From an uncultured Blautia sp. (lineage in GTDB: Bacteria; Bacillota; Clostridia; Lachnospirales; Lachnospiraceae), in NCBI GenBank assembly GCA_900556555.1, contig USPF01000008.1:1-47321 (forward strand): 47,321 bases of DNA, in the 5' to 3' direction. Positions 26,143 through 34,199 of this stretch are shown piece by piece (position 1 is the first letter of the stretch; the number at the start of each line of letters is the position of its first letter). A program made the translations under genes and the position numbers. The notes under the pieces were generated by a model. The model worked only from the letters and a program-made list of their open reading frames with translations. It did no database searches and was not told the origin of the DNA.

Positions 26143-28347
26143 ATGAAAGAAATTAGAAAGGTATTTTGCCTGAAATATCTGAACATGTTTTCCGTACCTC
26201 TTCAATTCCTGGCTGTATGTGTGGGATACTTCTTTATTGAGGCCATGTCCAGGCATTCCCTGTTTGAGGCTGCCGATTTCATGACTGGCAGGCCATTGGT
26301 ATTCCTGTACAACGCAGCACTGATTTTTACTACAACACTGGTAGTATATTTGTTTAGAAGAAGAGTATTTGTGAGAACCATCCTTACCATTTTCTGGATG
26401 GGGCTTGGTATCATTAATGGAGTACTGTTATCCACCAGAGTAACACCTTTTACTGGGCCGGACTTGCATCTGATCACAGATGCATTTGAAATCGCTGACC
26501 GGTATCTGTCACCTTTCTTTTTCGTGATTGTGGTGATCTTGTTTATTCTGGCAGTCTTGGGACTAATTCTTCTGTTTTTTAAAGGTCCGAAGTACCAGGG
26601 GAAAATGAGTTACAAACTGAATGTTCCTCTGGTGCTTGCCGGGGTTCTTGCATTTGCGGGAACCACCAAACTGGCCCTGGAAAAAAGAGTGTTGTCCAAT
26701 TATTTTGGTAATATTGCATTTGCCTATGAAGATTATGGATATCCTTACTGCCTGGCAACCACAGTATTTAATACAGGAATCGGGATGCCAAGGGATTACA
26801 GCGAAAAGACCATAGAAAATATTGTAAAAAGTGAGGAGAGTCTTCCGGAAACAGGCGAGAAACGCCCAAACATTTTATTTTTGCAGCTGGAGACCTTTTA
26901 TGACCCTACTCAGGTGGAATTTTTGGAGTTTTCCGAAGATCCCATTCCTAATTTCAGGAAAATGATGGATGAGTATTCGTCAGGTTATTATAAGGTTCCG
27001 TCTGTAGGGGCTGGTACAGCGAATACAGAGTTTGAGAGTATTACTGGTATGAGCATGCGGTATTTTGGCCCGGGAGAATATCCGTACAAGGGAATTTTGA
27101 AAGAAACTACCTGCGAAAGTGCAGCTTATGTGCTGAAAGATCTTGGATACCGGACACATGCCATTCACAATAACGAAGCAAACTTTTACGGAAGAAGAAA
27201 GGTATTTTCCAATCTTGGATTTGATACCTTTACCTCAGAAGAATATATGGCAGAGCAGGATGATACCACACCAACAGACTGGATGCGGGATAGAAATCTG
27301 ATTAAATATATTATGCAGGCATTAGATGAGACAGATGATCCTGATTATATTTACACGATTTCTGTGCAGGGACACGGTGATTATCCGGAAGAGCCTATGA
27401 TTGAAAATCCGAAGATCAAGGTTTCCGGAGCAAGCTCCCAGGCGGAAAACTACAAATGGGAATATTTCGCTAATCAGATGTATGAGATGGATCAGTTTGT
27501 GAAAAACCTTACTGATGTTCTTTCAGAATATGAGGAAGATGTGGTTCTTGTTATGTACGGTGACCATCTCCCGACTATGGGGCTGAAGGTTACAGATGTG
27601 GAGAACAAATATCTGTTCCAGACACAGTATGTAATCTGGGATAATATGGGGCTGGAAGAAAAAGATAAAAACTTGGCTGCCTATCAGATGGCAGCAGAAG
27701 TCATGAACCAGGTAGGAATTCATGAGGGAAATGTATTCCGTTTCCACCAGGCCAGAGCCAATACAAAAAATTATCAGGTGGATCTTGAAAGCCTTCAGTA
27801 TGATATTCTCTATGGAGATAAGTATGTGTATGGCGGAGAAAATCCATTTGAACGTGTGAAGATTAAGCTGGGAGTAAAAGATGCAGAACTTCACAGTATC
27901 GAAAAAATCTCTGATGGAAGATACTATATCAAAGGTGATAATTTTACACAGTCCGCATTCCTGGAGGTAAACGGTGAACTGTTCGAGGCGAATTTCATTG
28001 ATGAACAGACCCTGCTGGTGCTGGATGTGCAGATTGCAGATGGTGATACCGTTGATGTTGCTATCAGGAGCAATAGCTCTACGCACAAGGTGCTTACCAG
28101 AACACAGAAATATCATTATCAGGAAGCTGTTGCAGATTCAACCGTAGAAGAGTCTGAGACAGATGGCTTATTGGAAGGTGCGGTAGAAGTGCCTGATCAA
28201 AATGAAAATACTGGTACTGTGGCAGAGACTGGACCTGCGAAACTGGTTCCGATTCTGCAAGAGCCGGAAGAGGATACAGATGCAGATGCGGAGGCAGATG
28301 TAGCTACAGATCCTTCAGGGAATATGACGGACAAGTCTAATGAATAA
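26143..28347 (+). CDS. LtaS-like membrane sulfatase (lipoteichoic-acid-synthase family)
   Basis: A protein of 734 residues. Four to five membrane segments fill about residues 15-185, followed by an extracellular alkaline-phosphatase/sulfatase domain. LtaS-type features are NILFLQLETFYDPT (metal-binding Glu), VGAGTANTEFESITG with Thr292 in the place of the catalytic Thr, HAIHNNEANFYGR, and VVLVMYGDHLPTMG (metal-binding Asp-His). The C-terminus is unusual: about 575-675 looks like a small beta domain (IKGDNFTQSAFLEVNGELF, IPT/TIG-like), then an acidic low-complexity tail (DADAEADVATD). LtaS proteins polymerise glycerol-phosphate from phosphatidylglycerol, and other members transfer phosphoglycerol to glycans. 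It follows valS by 22 nt and probably reads from its transcript. Confidence 0.9.
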   Translation: MKEIRKVFCLKYLNMFSVPLQFLAVCVGYFFIEAMSRHSLFEAADFMTGRPLVFLYNAALIFTTTLVVYLFRRRVFVRTILTIFWMGLGIINGVLLSTRVTPFTGPDLHLITDAFEIADRYLSPFFFVIVVILFILAVLGLILLFFKGPKYQGKMSYKLNVPLVLAGVLAFAGTTKLALEKRVLSNYFGNIAFAYEDYGYPYCLATTVFNTGIGMPRDYSEKTIENIVKSEESLPETGEKRPNILFLQLETFYDPTQVEFLEFSEDPIPNFRKMMDEYSSGYYKVPSVGAGTANTEFESITGMSMRYFGPGEYPYKGILKETTCESAAYVLKDLGYRTHAIHNNEANFYGRRKVFSNLGFDTFTSEEYMAEQDDTTPTDWMRDRNLIKYIMQALDETDDPDYIYTISVQGHGDYPEEPMIENPKIKVSGASSQAENYKWEYFANQMYEMDQFVKNLTDVLSEYEEDVVLVMYGDHLPTMGLKVTDVENKYLFQTQYVIWDNMGLEEKDKNLAAYQMAAEVMNQVGIHEGNVFRFHQARANTKNYQVDLESLQYDILYGDKYVYGGENPFERVKIKLGVKDAELHSIEKISDGRYYIKGDNFTQSAFLEVNGELFEANFIDEQTLLVLDVQIADGDTVDVAIRSNSSTHKVLTRTQKYHYQEAVADSTVEESETDGLLEGAVEVPDQNENTGTVAETGPAKLVPILQEPEEDTDADAEADVATDPSGNMTDKSNE

Positions 28348-28374
28348 TTTTTTTGAACAAACGACATAATTTGC

Positions 28375-28420
28375 TTGCATATGGTCACTGTATCATTATA
28401 ATGATAAGTGACCATATGTA
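28375..28420 (+). promoter_or_regulatory. folC promoter inside a 41-nt near-perfect palindrome
   Basis: Two 12-nt arms, CATATGGTCACT (28378-28389) and AGTGACCATATG (28407-28418), enclose a single G and the perfect palindrome TATCATTATAATGATA (28391-28406). A promoter fits inside it: TTGCAT (28375-28380), a 16-nt spacer and TATAAT (28397-28402). A third half-site-like TTTTGGTCAG follows at about 28421. It may be an operator for a dimeric repressor. It may also fold as a strong hairpin ending transcription from the upstream gene, though only TATTTT follows. Confidence 0.6.
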
Positions 28421-28446
28421 TTTTGGTCAGAACAGGAGGATACAGC

Positions 28447-29748
28447 TTGTTTACATACGAAGAAGCGGTTGCTTATATTGAAGAAATACCGAAATTTACA
28501 ACAAAAAATAAATTAGAACACACCAGGAAATGTCTGGACAGACTGGGCAGTCCTGATAAGAATAGAAAAATTATTCATGTTGCAGGTACCAATGGAAAGG
28601 GAAGTGTATGTGCCTTTCTTTCTTCCATGCTGGAAGAAGGAGGATATAGGTGCGGACTTTTTACCTCTCCCCATTTGGTGAAAATAAACGAGCGTTTTCA
28701 GATTAATGAGGTCATGGCCTCAGATGAAGTATTTCTGGAAGCATTTCAAAGGGTGAAAGACCTGGCAGACCAGCTTGTGGAAGAGGGAGATTATCATCCA
28801 ACGTATTTTGAATTTTTGTTTCTTATGGGAATGTTGATTTTTGATAAGGAAAAAGTGGATTATCTGATTCTGGAAACAGGGCTTGGTGGAAAACTGGATG
28901 CTACAAATTCTATTTTGAACCCACTTGCCTGTGTGATTACCTCTATCAGCCTGGATCATGTGGAGTATCTGGGAGATACAGTGGAAAAAATCGCAGGAGA
29001 AAAGGCAGGAATCCTGAAATCTGGTGCCAAGGTGATCTTTGACGGGAACAGAGAGGAAGCAGCAGCAGTTATCAGAAACAGAGCCAGAGAACTGGGATGC
29101 TCCTGGTATGAGATGAAGGCAGAGAACCAGGAAATGAAGGATTACACTCCAGAGGGAATCCGGTTTGTCTCAAAATCCAGAGTATATGGAGATACAGAGC
29201 TTTTTGTGCCGTTTATCGCCAAATATCAGATGATGAATGCAGCCCTTGCCCTGGAGACCATGGGGGCATTAAAAGAGTGTCACGGATTGGAAAAGGAAAC
29301 GCTGGTAAGAGGAATTGCACATACCAAATGGCAGGGAAGGATGGAGACGATTCTTCCGGGAGTAATCGTGGATGGTGCCCACAATGAAGACGGAATTGCA
29401 AGATTTGTGGAAACAGTCCGTTACTTCCAGAATGATTATCCAATCACACTGCTGTTTACTACCGTGTCAGATAAAGATTTCACGGATATGATTCATAAAA
29501 TCTGTGACGGGTTAAAATTTGCAAATGTAGTGACCACGGAAATCTGGGGCAGCAGGAAACAATCAGCAGAGGAACTGGCAGAATTGTTCCGGGCAAATGG
29601 CTGCAGCAGCGTTTATGTAGAAACCAACGTAGAACAGGCATTTGAAAAAGCATATGAACTCAAAGGGGAAGGCCTGATGTTTGCAGTTGGTTCTCTGTAT
29701 CTTGTTGGCGACATAAAGGATTATGTAAGGAGGCGCAGGCATGATTAA
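28447..29748 (+). CDS. folC: FolC-like folylpolyglutamate/dihydrofolate synthase
   Basis: A cytoplasmic Mur-ligase-family enzyme of 433 residues that adds glutamate to folates. It has HVAGTNGKGSVCAFLSSML (P-loop, about 46-64), GLFTSPHLVKINERFQ, LETGLGGKLDATN, ITSISLDHVEYLGDT, KWQGRMETI and DGAHNEDGI. The start is a TTG at 28447 with AGGAGG seven bases upstream. A GTG at 28408 in the same frame lies within the palindrome and has no ribosome site. The gene ends eight bases inside the next small ORF. Confidence 0.95.
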   Translation: MFTYEEAVAYIEEIPKFTTKNKLEHTRKCLDRLGSPDKNRKIIHVAGTNGKGSVCAFLSSMLEEGGYRCGLFTSPHLVKINERFQINEVMASDEVFLEAFQRVKDLADQLVEEGDYHPTYFEFLFLMGMLIFDKEKVDYLILETGLGGKLDATNSILNPLACVITSISLDHVEYLGDTVEKIAGEKAGILKSGAKVIFDGNREEAAAVIRNRARELGCSWYEMKAENQEMKDYTPEGIRFVSKSRVYGDTELFVPFIAKYQMMNAALALETMGALKECHGLEKETLVRGIAHTKWQGRMETILPGVIVDGAHNEDGIARFVETVRYFQNDYPITLLFTTVSDKDFTDMIHKICDGLKFANVVTTEIWGSRKQSAEELAELFRANGCSSVYVETNVEQAFEKAYELKGEGLMFAVGSLYLVGDIKDYVRRRRHD

Positions 29749-29890
29749 TTTCGAAGAGGAACTGAAGAAATTCCAGCCCTGTCTGGATGTAGATGATGCG
29801 GAAAGAGCAATCTATAAACAGGATCTTACAGATGTTATTGATATTTTGAAGGAAATGCTGAAGGATAACAAAGGCACCTCAGAGAAATAG
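29741..29890 (+). CDS. 49-residue acidic protein of unknown function
   Basis: It overlaps the folC end by eight bases and has its own AAGGAGG six bases before the ATG, so it is almost surely translated. The sequence starts MINFEEELKKFQPCLDVDDA and continues into a predicted helix ending DVIDILKEMLKD, with one Cys and no membrane segment. The ribosome site, tight operon spacing and the next gene 10 nt downstream support it. I do not recognise the family. It may be a small partner protein of the folC or TPR product. Confidence 0.75.
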   Translation: MINFEEELKKFQPCLDVDDAERAIYKQDLTDVIDILKEMLKDNKGTSEK

Positions 29891-29900
29891 GGAGTAAACT

Positions 29901-31397
29901 ATGAAGTGTATGGTATGTCAGGCTGTGCTGACTGCTTCGGACTATTGTCCGAGATGCGGCAGTTATATAAAGGCACAGAAAAAAGCAGGGGCATTGTCAA
30001 ATCTATATTATAACCAGGGTCTGGAAAAAGCCCAGGTGAGAGATTTGTCAGGTGCAATCACTTGCCTGCAACAAAGTCTGAAAATGGACAAGTTAAATAT
30101 CCGGGCCAGAAATCTTCTTGGACTGGTGTATTATGAGACCGGGGAAGTGGTAGCAGCATTAAGTGAGTGGGTAATCAGTAAGCATATGATGCCCGAAGGA
30201 AATCTGGCAGAAGGTTATATCGAAAGCTTGCAGAAGAATCCGAACAAGATGGATACCATGAATACTAGTATCAAAAAATATAACCAGTGCCTGGAATACT
30301 GCAAAAACGGGAACCTGGATATGGCAAAAATGCAGTTGAAAAAGGTTCTGACAAACAATCCTAAGCTGATCAAAGGTTACCATCTTCTTGCTTTGATTTA
30401 CATGCAGGAGCAGGAGTATGAAAAAGCCAGAAAACCTTTGAAAACAGCAGCCAGAATCGATAAGACAAATACAACCACCCTGCGCTTCCTAAAAGAAATT
30501 GAGGAGCAGACAGGAAGGGCTACAAATCTGGAATCAAGATTCCGTATGAAAGAAAAGGAAGATATCCAAAAAGACGGAAGTATGGTGTATAAGTCAGGAA
30601 ATGATACCATTATCCAGCCACCGGAATACAGGGAAAAATCCATTACAAATACGTTGGTGAATTTGATTCTGGGACTAATCGTGGGAGCGGCAGCTCTATG
30701 GTTTCTGATTGTTCCGGCTAAGACCCAGAAGATCAATCATGATGCAAACCAGAAAATCGCAGAATATAGCGGTAAAATGGCTACTATGTCCGCAGAATTG
30801 TCCAAGATGCAGGAAGAGATGAATGCTTCAACAGATTCTGTCAATACTGCCAAGGCTCAGATAGAAGAGGCTGGTATTAGGGCTGAAAGTTATGAGAAAC
30901 TGATCAGTGCTCAGCAGGCTTTTTTACAAGGAAAATTTGATAATACAGCGAATGCCATTGCAGGTGTAGAGCCGGAACACTTATCGGTGGAGGCAAAAAG
31001 TGTATATGATACCATGATGGACTCCGTAGGAGGCAGGGTGAAGAAAAGATTTAAAAATCAGGGACTGAATGCTTACAATGAAGGAAATTATGCAGATGCT
31101 ATTACCTGGCTTTTAAAGGCGATGAATATTGGAAAGCAGGATTCTGAAATCCTGATTTTTCTTGCTCAGGCTTATGAGCAGCAGGGAGAGACAGGTACTG
31201 CGAATAAGTGGTATCAAAAGATTATTGATGATTTTCCGGGAACCGAATATGCAGACATGGCGAAAAACTATATGGATGCCAATGGCGGTGTGATAGAGGA
31301 TGAACCGGAAGAAGGACAGACAGATGACCAGGATGAAGGAGAAGAATCTGAGGGCACAGAGGGCCAGGAAGTGCAGACTGGGGAAAGTGTAGAATAA
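29901..31397 (+). CDS. zinc-ribbon, TPR and coiled-coil membrane protein
   Basis: A protein of 498 residues. The N-terminal zinc ribbon is CMVC...CPRC (about 3-20). TPR-like helices follow (NLYYNQGLEKAQVRDLSGAI, LLGLVYYETGEVVAALSEWV, GYHLLALIYMQEQEYEKARK) to about 215. One membrane segment TLVNLILGLIVGAAALWFLIV is at about 251-271. An outside coiled coil (about 275-330) and more TPRs (NEGNYADAITWLLKAMN, FLAQAYEQQGETGTANKWYQ) follow, then an acidic tail rich in Glu, Asp and Gly. It looks like a scaffold linking cytoplasm and envelope, and no enzyme motif is seen. It precedes the sporulation operon but is separated from it by a terminator. Confidence 0.85.
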   Translation: MKCMVCQAVLTASDYCPRCGSYIKAQKKAGALSNLYYNQGLEKAQVRDLSGAITCLQQSLKMDKLNIRARNLLGLVYYETGEVVAALSEWVISKHMMPEGNLAEGYIESLQKNPNKMDTMNTSIKKYNQCLEYCKNGNLDMAKMQLKKVLTNNPKLIKGYHLLALIYMQEQEYEKARKPLKTAARIDKTNTTTLRFLKEIEEQTGRATNLESRFRMKEKEDIQKDGSMVYKSGNDTIIQPPEYREKSITNTLVNLILGLIVGAAALWFLIVPAKTQKINHDANQKIAEYSGKMATMSAELSKMQEEMNASTDSVNTAKAQIEEAGIRAESYEKLISAQQAFLQGKFDNTANAIAGVEPEHLSVEAKSVYDTMMDSVGGRVKKRFKNQGLNAYNEGNYADAITWLLKAMNIGKQDSEILIFLAQAYEQQGETGTANKWYQKIIDDFPGTEYADMAKNYMDANGGVIEDEPEEGQTDDQDEGEESEGTEGQEVQTGESVE

Positions 31398-31421
31398 CAA
31401 AAGAAAAACCTTGAAGAAAAG

Positions 31422-31451
31422 GACGCATACGCAGACAGTATGCGTCTTTTT
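31422..31451 (+). terminator. intrinsic terminator between the TPR gene and spoIIAA
   Basis: GACGCATAC (31422-31430) pairs perfectly with GTATGCGTC (31438-31446) around GCAGACA, followed by TTTTTATT. Only 27 nt remain before the spoIIAA start. Confidence 0.9.
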
Positions 31452-31478
31452 ATTATGTAGTTTAGAAAGGGGAAGAGA

Positions 31479-31817
31479 ATGATGGAAGACAGGATAAAAA
31501 AGAGAGGAAATCTTCTTATAGTGTATGTGCCAAAAGAATTGGATCACCATTTTGCAGGACAGATGACAGGGCAGATTGACAGGGAACTGGAAAAAGGGCT
31601 GATAAAGCAACTGGTATTTGATTTTTCGGACACCACCTTTATGGACAGCTCCGGAATCGGTATGCTGATGGGAAGAAAACGTTTGTTGAGCTACAGTGGC
31701 GGAAGAGTCAGTGCCATACATGTCAGTGACAGGATTCTGCGGATTATGCAGCTTTCTGGTATTTATAAGCATATTGAAATCAGCCAGGAACCAGTCTGGA
31801 ACAGGAGAATGCCTTAG
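31479..31817 (+). CDS. spoIIAA: SpoIIAA, anti-sigma-F factor antagonist
   Basis: A STAS-domain protein of 112 residues, normal length. When dephosphorylated it binds SpoIIAB and frees sigma-F in the forespore. The phosphorylation site is in FMDSSGIGMLMGR, with Ser57 in the place of B. subtilis Ser58. AAAGGGGAAGAG precedes two tandem ATGs, and I keep the first. It is followed after 14 nt by spoIIAB. Confidence 0.95.
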   Translation: MMEDRIKKRGNLLIVYVPKELDHHFAGQMTGQIDRELEKGLIKQLVFDFSDTTFMDSSGIGMLMGRKRLLSYSGGRVSAIHVSDRILRIMQLSGIYKHIEISQEPVWNRRMP

Positions 31818-31831
31818 GGGAGGAAAGGAAA

Positions 31832-32275
31832 ATGGAACAGAGAAATCAAATGGTACTGGAGGTCGAGAGCCGTTCCTGTAATGAAGGGCTGGCAAGAATT
31901 GCAGTGGCAGCTTTCAGTACACAGCTAAATCCTACATTAGAAGAAGTGGCGGACATAAAGACAGCGGTGTCAGAAGCGATTACCAACTGTATTGTACATG
32001 CTTACGATAAAGAGACAGATATTATACGCATACGTTGCAGCAGTCAGGGAAGAGAGCTGACGGTCATGGTGGAAGATACAGGAAAAGGAATCATAGACGT
32101 GAAAAAAGCCATGGAGCCTTTGTTTACTACATTGCCGGAACAAGACCGTTCCGGTATGGGGTTTGCATTTATGGAGGCATTCATGGATCAGGTTTGTGTG
32201 GAGTCGGAACCTGGGAGAGGAACGACTGTTACCATGAAAAAAACCATAGGGAGACAGAATGCTGTTTTTAAATAA
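31832..32275 (+). CDS. spoIIAB: SpoIIAB, anti-sigma-F factor and serine kinase
   Basis: A GHKL-fold kinase of 147 residues. It has the N-box AVSEAITNCIVHAYD (about 46-60), G1 VEDTGKGIID (about 82-91) and G2-like GMGFAFMEAFMD, followed by GRGTTVTM. It holds sigma-F inactive and phosphorylates SpoIIAA. GGGGAGGAAAGG lies just before the start. sigF begins nine bases after its stop. Confidence 0.96.
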   Translation: MEQRNQMVLEVESRSCNEGLARIAVAAFSTQLNPTLEEVADIKTAVSEAITNCIVHAYDKETDIIRIRCSSQGRELTVMVEDTGKGIIDVKKAMEPLFTTLPEQDRSGMGFAFMEAFMDQVCVESEPGRGTTVTMKKTIGRQNAVFK

Positions 32276-32284
32276 GGAGGATGT

Positions 32285-32998
32285 ATGGATGATATCCTTG
32301 CCCTTCTGGGCCGTGCACACCAGGGAGATAAGGAGGCAAGAGATATACTGACAGAGAAAAATATGGGGCTGGTACACAGCATTGCCAGAAGATTCCAGAA
32401 CCGTGGTGTAGAGATGGAAGATTTGGTGCAGATTGGAAGCATTGGGCTTTTAAAGGCTATTGACAAATTCGATACCGGGTATGACGTGAAATTTTCTACC
32501 TATGCAGTGCCAATGATCACAGGGGAAATCAAGCGTTTTTTGAGAGATGACGGTATGGTGAAGGTGAGCAGGTCGCTGAAAGAGGAAGCGGCAAGAGCCT
32601 ATGCGGTGCGTGAAGAACTTTTTTTAAAGACAGGAAGAGAGCCGGCATTGGAAGAAATTGCAGCGGAACTGAATATAGACAGGGAAGAACTGGTTCTGGC
32701 TATGGAATCTGCTGTTCAGATAGAGTCCCTGCAAAAGACTATTTTTCAAAGTGATGGAAGCGGTATTTCTTTGGAAGACAAGTTGCCCCAGGAGAAAAAT
32801 CAGCAGGAAGAGGTGCTGGACAGGCTGCTCCTGGAGCAGATGCTTGGAATGCTGGAACCAAAAGAGAGGGAATTGATTTACCTCCGTTTCTTTATGGAAA
32901 AGACCCAGACTTGTGTTGCAAAAAAAATGGGAATGTCTCAGGTACAGGTATCCAGACTGGAAAAGAAGATTCTTTCCAGGTTAAGGGAAAAACTGTAG
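32285..32998 (+). CDS. sigF: RNA polymerase sigma-F factor
   Basis: A sigma-70-family protein of 237 residues. Region 2 is DLVQIGSIGLLKAIDKFDTGYDVKF-like (split here as DLVQIGSIGLLKAID and FSTYAVPMITGEIKRFLRD). Region 3 is KVSRSLKEEAARAY, and region 4 has the helix-turn-helix TCVAKKMGMSQVQVSRLEKK. It is the first forespore sigma factor and should turn on sigG and other genes. AAGGAGG precedes the start. The order spoIIAA-spoIIAB-sigF, with spoVA next, matches the conserved Firmicute arrangement. Confidence 0.97.
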   Translation: MDDILALLGRAHQGDKEARDILTEKNMGLVHSIARRFQNRGVEMEDLVQIGSIGLLKAIDKFDTGYDVKFSTYAVPMITGEIKRFLRDDGMVKVSRSLKEEAARAYAVREELFLKTGREPALEEIAAELNIDREELVLAMESAVQIESLQKTIFQSDGSGISLEDKLPQEKNQQEEVLDRLLLEQMLGMLEPKERELIYLRFFMEKTQTCVAKKMGMSQVQVSRLEKKILSRLREKL

Positions 32999-33006
32999 CA
33001 GAAGCA

Positions 33007-33035
33007 GAATATTTTCCAGAAAGTATGAAATACTA
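33007..33035 (+). promoter_or_regulatory. probable sigma-G promoter of the spoVA operon
   Basis: GAATA (33007-33011), a 17-nt spacer and AATACTA (33029-33035), which fits the sigma-G pattern CATnnTA except for the first base. spoVA is a known sigma-G target in B. subtilis. The start would be near 33042, just before the AAGGAGG of spoVAA. Confidence 0.5.
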
Positions 33036-33063
33036 CTCCTACAAGGTGTAAGGAGGCTGGAAG

Positions 33064-33702
33064 ATGAGTGAGACATTATATATACAGACAGAAAAGAATG
33101 TGGAGGTGCATCACCCGGATATTTATCTTGGGGATATAGCGAAATTAGTGTGCAGCAGCCAGAAGGTGCTGGACAGAAACAGAGTGCGAAAAATCTTTAC
33201 GATTCCAGATGGAGCACCGGGCAGGTATGTGGTCTCAGCCACTGACCTGATTAAAGCGGTAGAGAGGGAAGAGCAGTCCGTGGATGTGACCCATATAGGA
33301 GAGCCGGAATTTGTTGTCACTTATGAAGAGCCGGAAGGGAAACCATCTTGGTATAGTTGGGTGAAGACTGCATTTATCTGTCTGGTTACTTTTTTCGGGG
33401 GTGCGTTTTCTATTATGACCTTTAATACTGATGTAGATACTTCAGGCTTGTTTTTCCGGATTTACAGACAGTTTACGGGAGAAATTTCTACCGGACATAC
33501 GATTTTAGAATTTAGTTACTCTCTTGGTGTAGGGCTTGGAGTTGTTTTCTTTTTTAATCATTTTGGGCATGGAAAGATCACACAAGACCCGACCCCCATG
33601 GAAGTGCAGATGCGGGTGTATGAAGATGATGTCAATAAAACTTTAATTGCTGCAAAAAACAGGGGAAGAAAGCAAAAAGATACGAAAGGAGCCGGAAGAT
33701 AA
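33064..33702 (+). CDS. spoVAA: SpoVAA, spore dipicolinate transport protein
   Basis: A protein of 212 residues, normal length. A soluble N-terminal domain (ETLYIQTEKNVEVHHPDIYLGDIA) is followed by about two membrane segments (TAFICLVTFFGGAFSIMTF and FSYSLGVGLGVVFFFNHFG) and a short basic tail. SpoVA proteins form the channel that moves Ca-dipicolinate into the forespore and out at germination. TAAGGAGG is upstream. Its stop overlaps the spoVAB ATG by one base. Confidence 0.92.
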   Translation: MSETLYIQTEKNVEVHHPDIYLGDIAKLVCSSQKVLDRNRVRKIFTIPDGAPGRYVVSATDLIKAVEREEQSVDVTHIGEPEFVVTYEEPEGKPSWYSWVKTAFICLVTFFGGAFSIMTFNTDVDTSGLFFRIYRQFTGEISTGHTILEFSYSLGVGLGVVFFFNHFGHGKITQDPTPMEVQMRVYEDDVNKTLIAAKNRGRKQKDTKGAGR

Positions 33703-34118
33703 TGTGGCAGGGACAGGTAATAACAGGAATCACAGGGCTGTGTGGGGGAGCTGTGGTAGCCACTGCCCTGGCTGCTTTTGTTATTGGGCTTGGGATTATT
33801 CCAAGGTATGCGGGAGTTACCCATACAGCAAATCATATTTTATTGTATGAAGACTGCCTGATGCTTGGAGCTGTGGCTGGCAATTTGGTTTCTATTTATC
33901 ATATAACCCTTCCTCTTGGAAGGATTGGCCTTGGGATTGCGGGTCTGTGCTTTGGGATTTTTCTGGGAAGCTGGATTATTGCCCTGGGAGAAGTAGTCAA
34001 TGTTTTTGCGGTGATGGCAAGACGGATCGGATTAAAAAAGGGAACCGGCTGTATTGTTCTTGCCATTGCCATTGGAAAAATTCTGGGAAGTTTTTTACAG
34101 TTTTTTATTCTGAAATAA
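33702..34118 (+). CDS. spoVAB: SpoVAB, spore dipicolinate transport protein
   Basis: A protein of 138 residues that is nearly all hydrophobic, with four predicted membrane segments (for example GGAVVATALAAFVIGLGIIPRY and GIAGLCFGIFLGSWIIALGE). The length and the HILLYEDCLMLGAVAGNL segment match SpoVAB. It is part of the inner-membrane SpoVA complex. AAAGGAG lies ten bases upstream in the end of spoVAA. Confidence 0.92.
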   Translation: MWQGQVITGITGLCGGAVVATALAAFVIGLGIIPRYAGVTHTANHILLYEDCLMLGAVAGNLVSIYHITLPLGRIGLGIAGLCFGIFLGSWIIALGEVVNVFAVMARRIGLKKGTGCIVLAIAIGKILGSFLQFFILK

Positions 34119-34199
34119 GAGATGGATTTAGCGAGCATAAAAAACTTAGAATCCGCCATACTAATATTGAATCAGAATTCAAAAAGGATGGTGAAAGGC

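Noticed and set aside
28408..28446. GTG start for folC with a 13-residue extension
   Set aside because: It lies inside the palindrome downstream of the -10, has no ribosome site, and the extension contains the AGGAGG used by the TTG at 28447.
31364..31397. Sigma-H-like promoter (CCAGGAAGT and GTAGAATAA) before spoIIAA
   Set aside because: The -10 matches well, but the spacer is 16 nt where about 11-12 is usual for nine-base boxes, and a terminator stands between it and spoIIAA.
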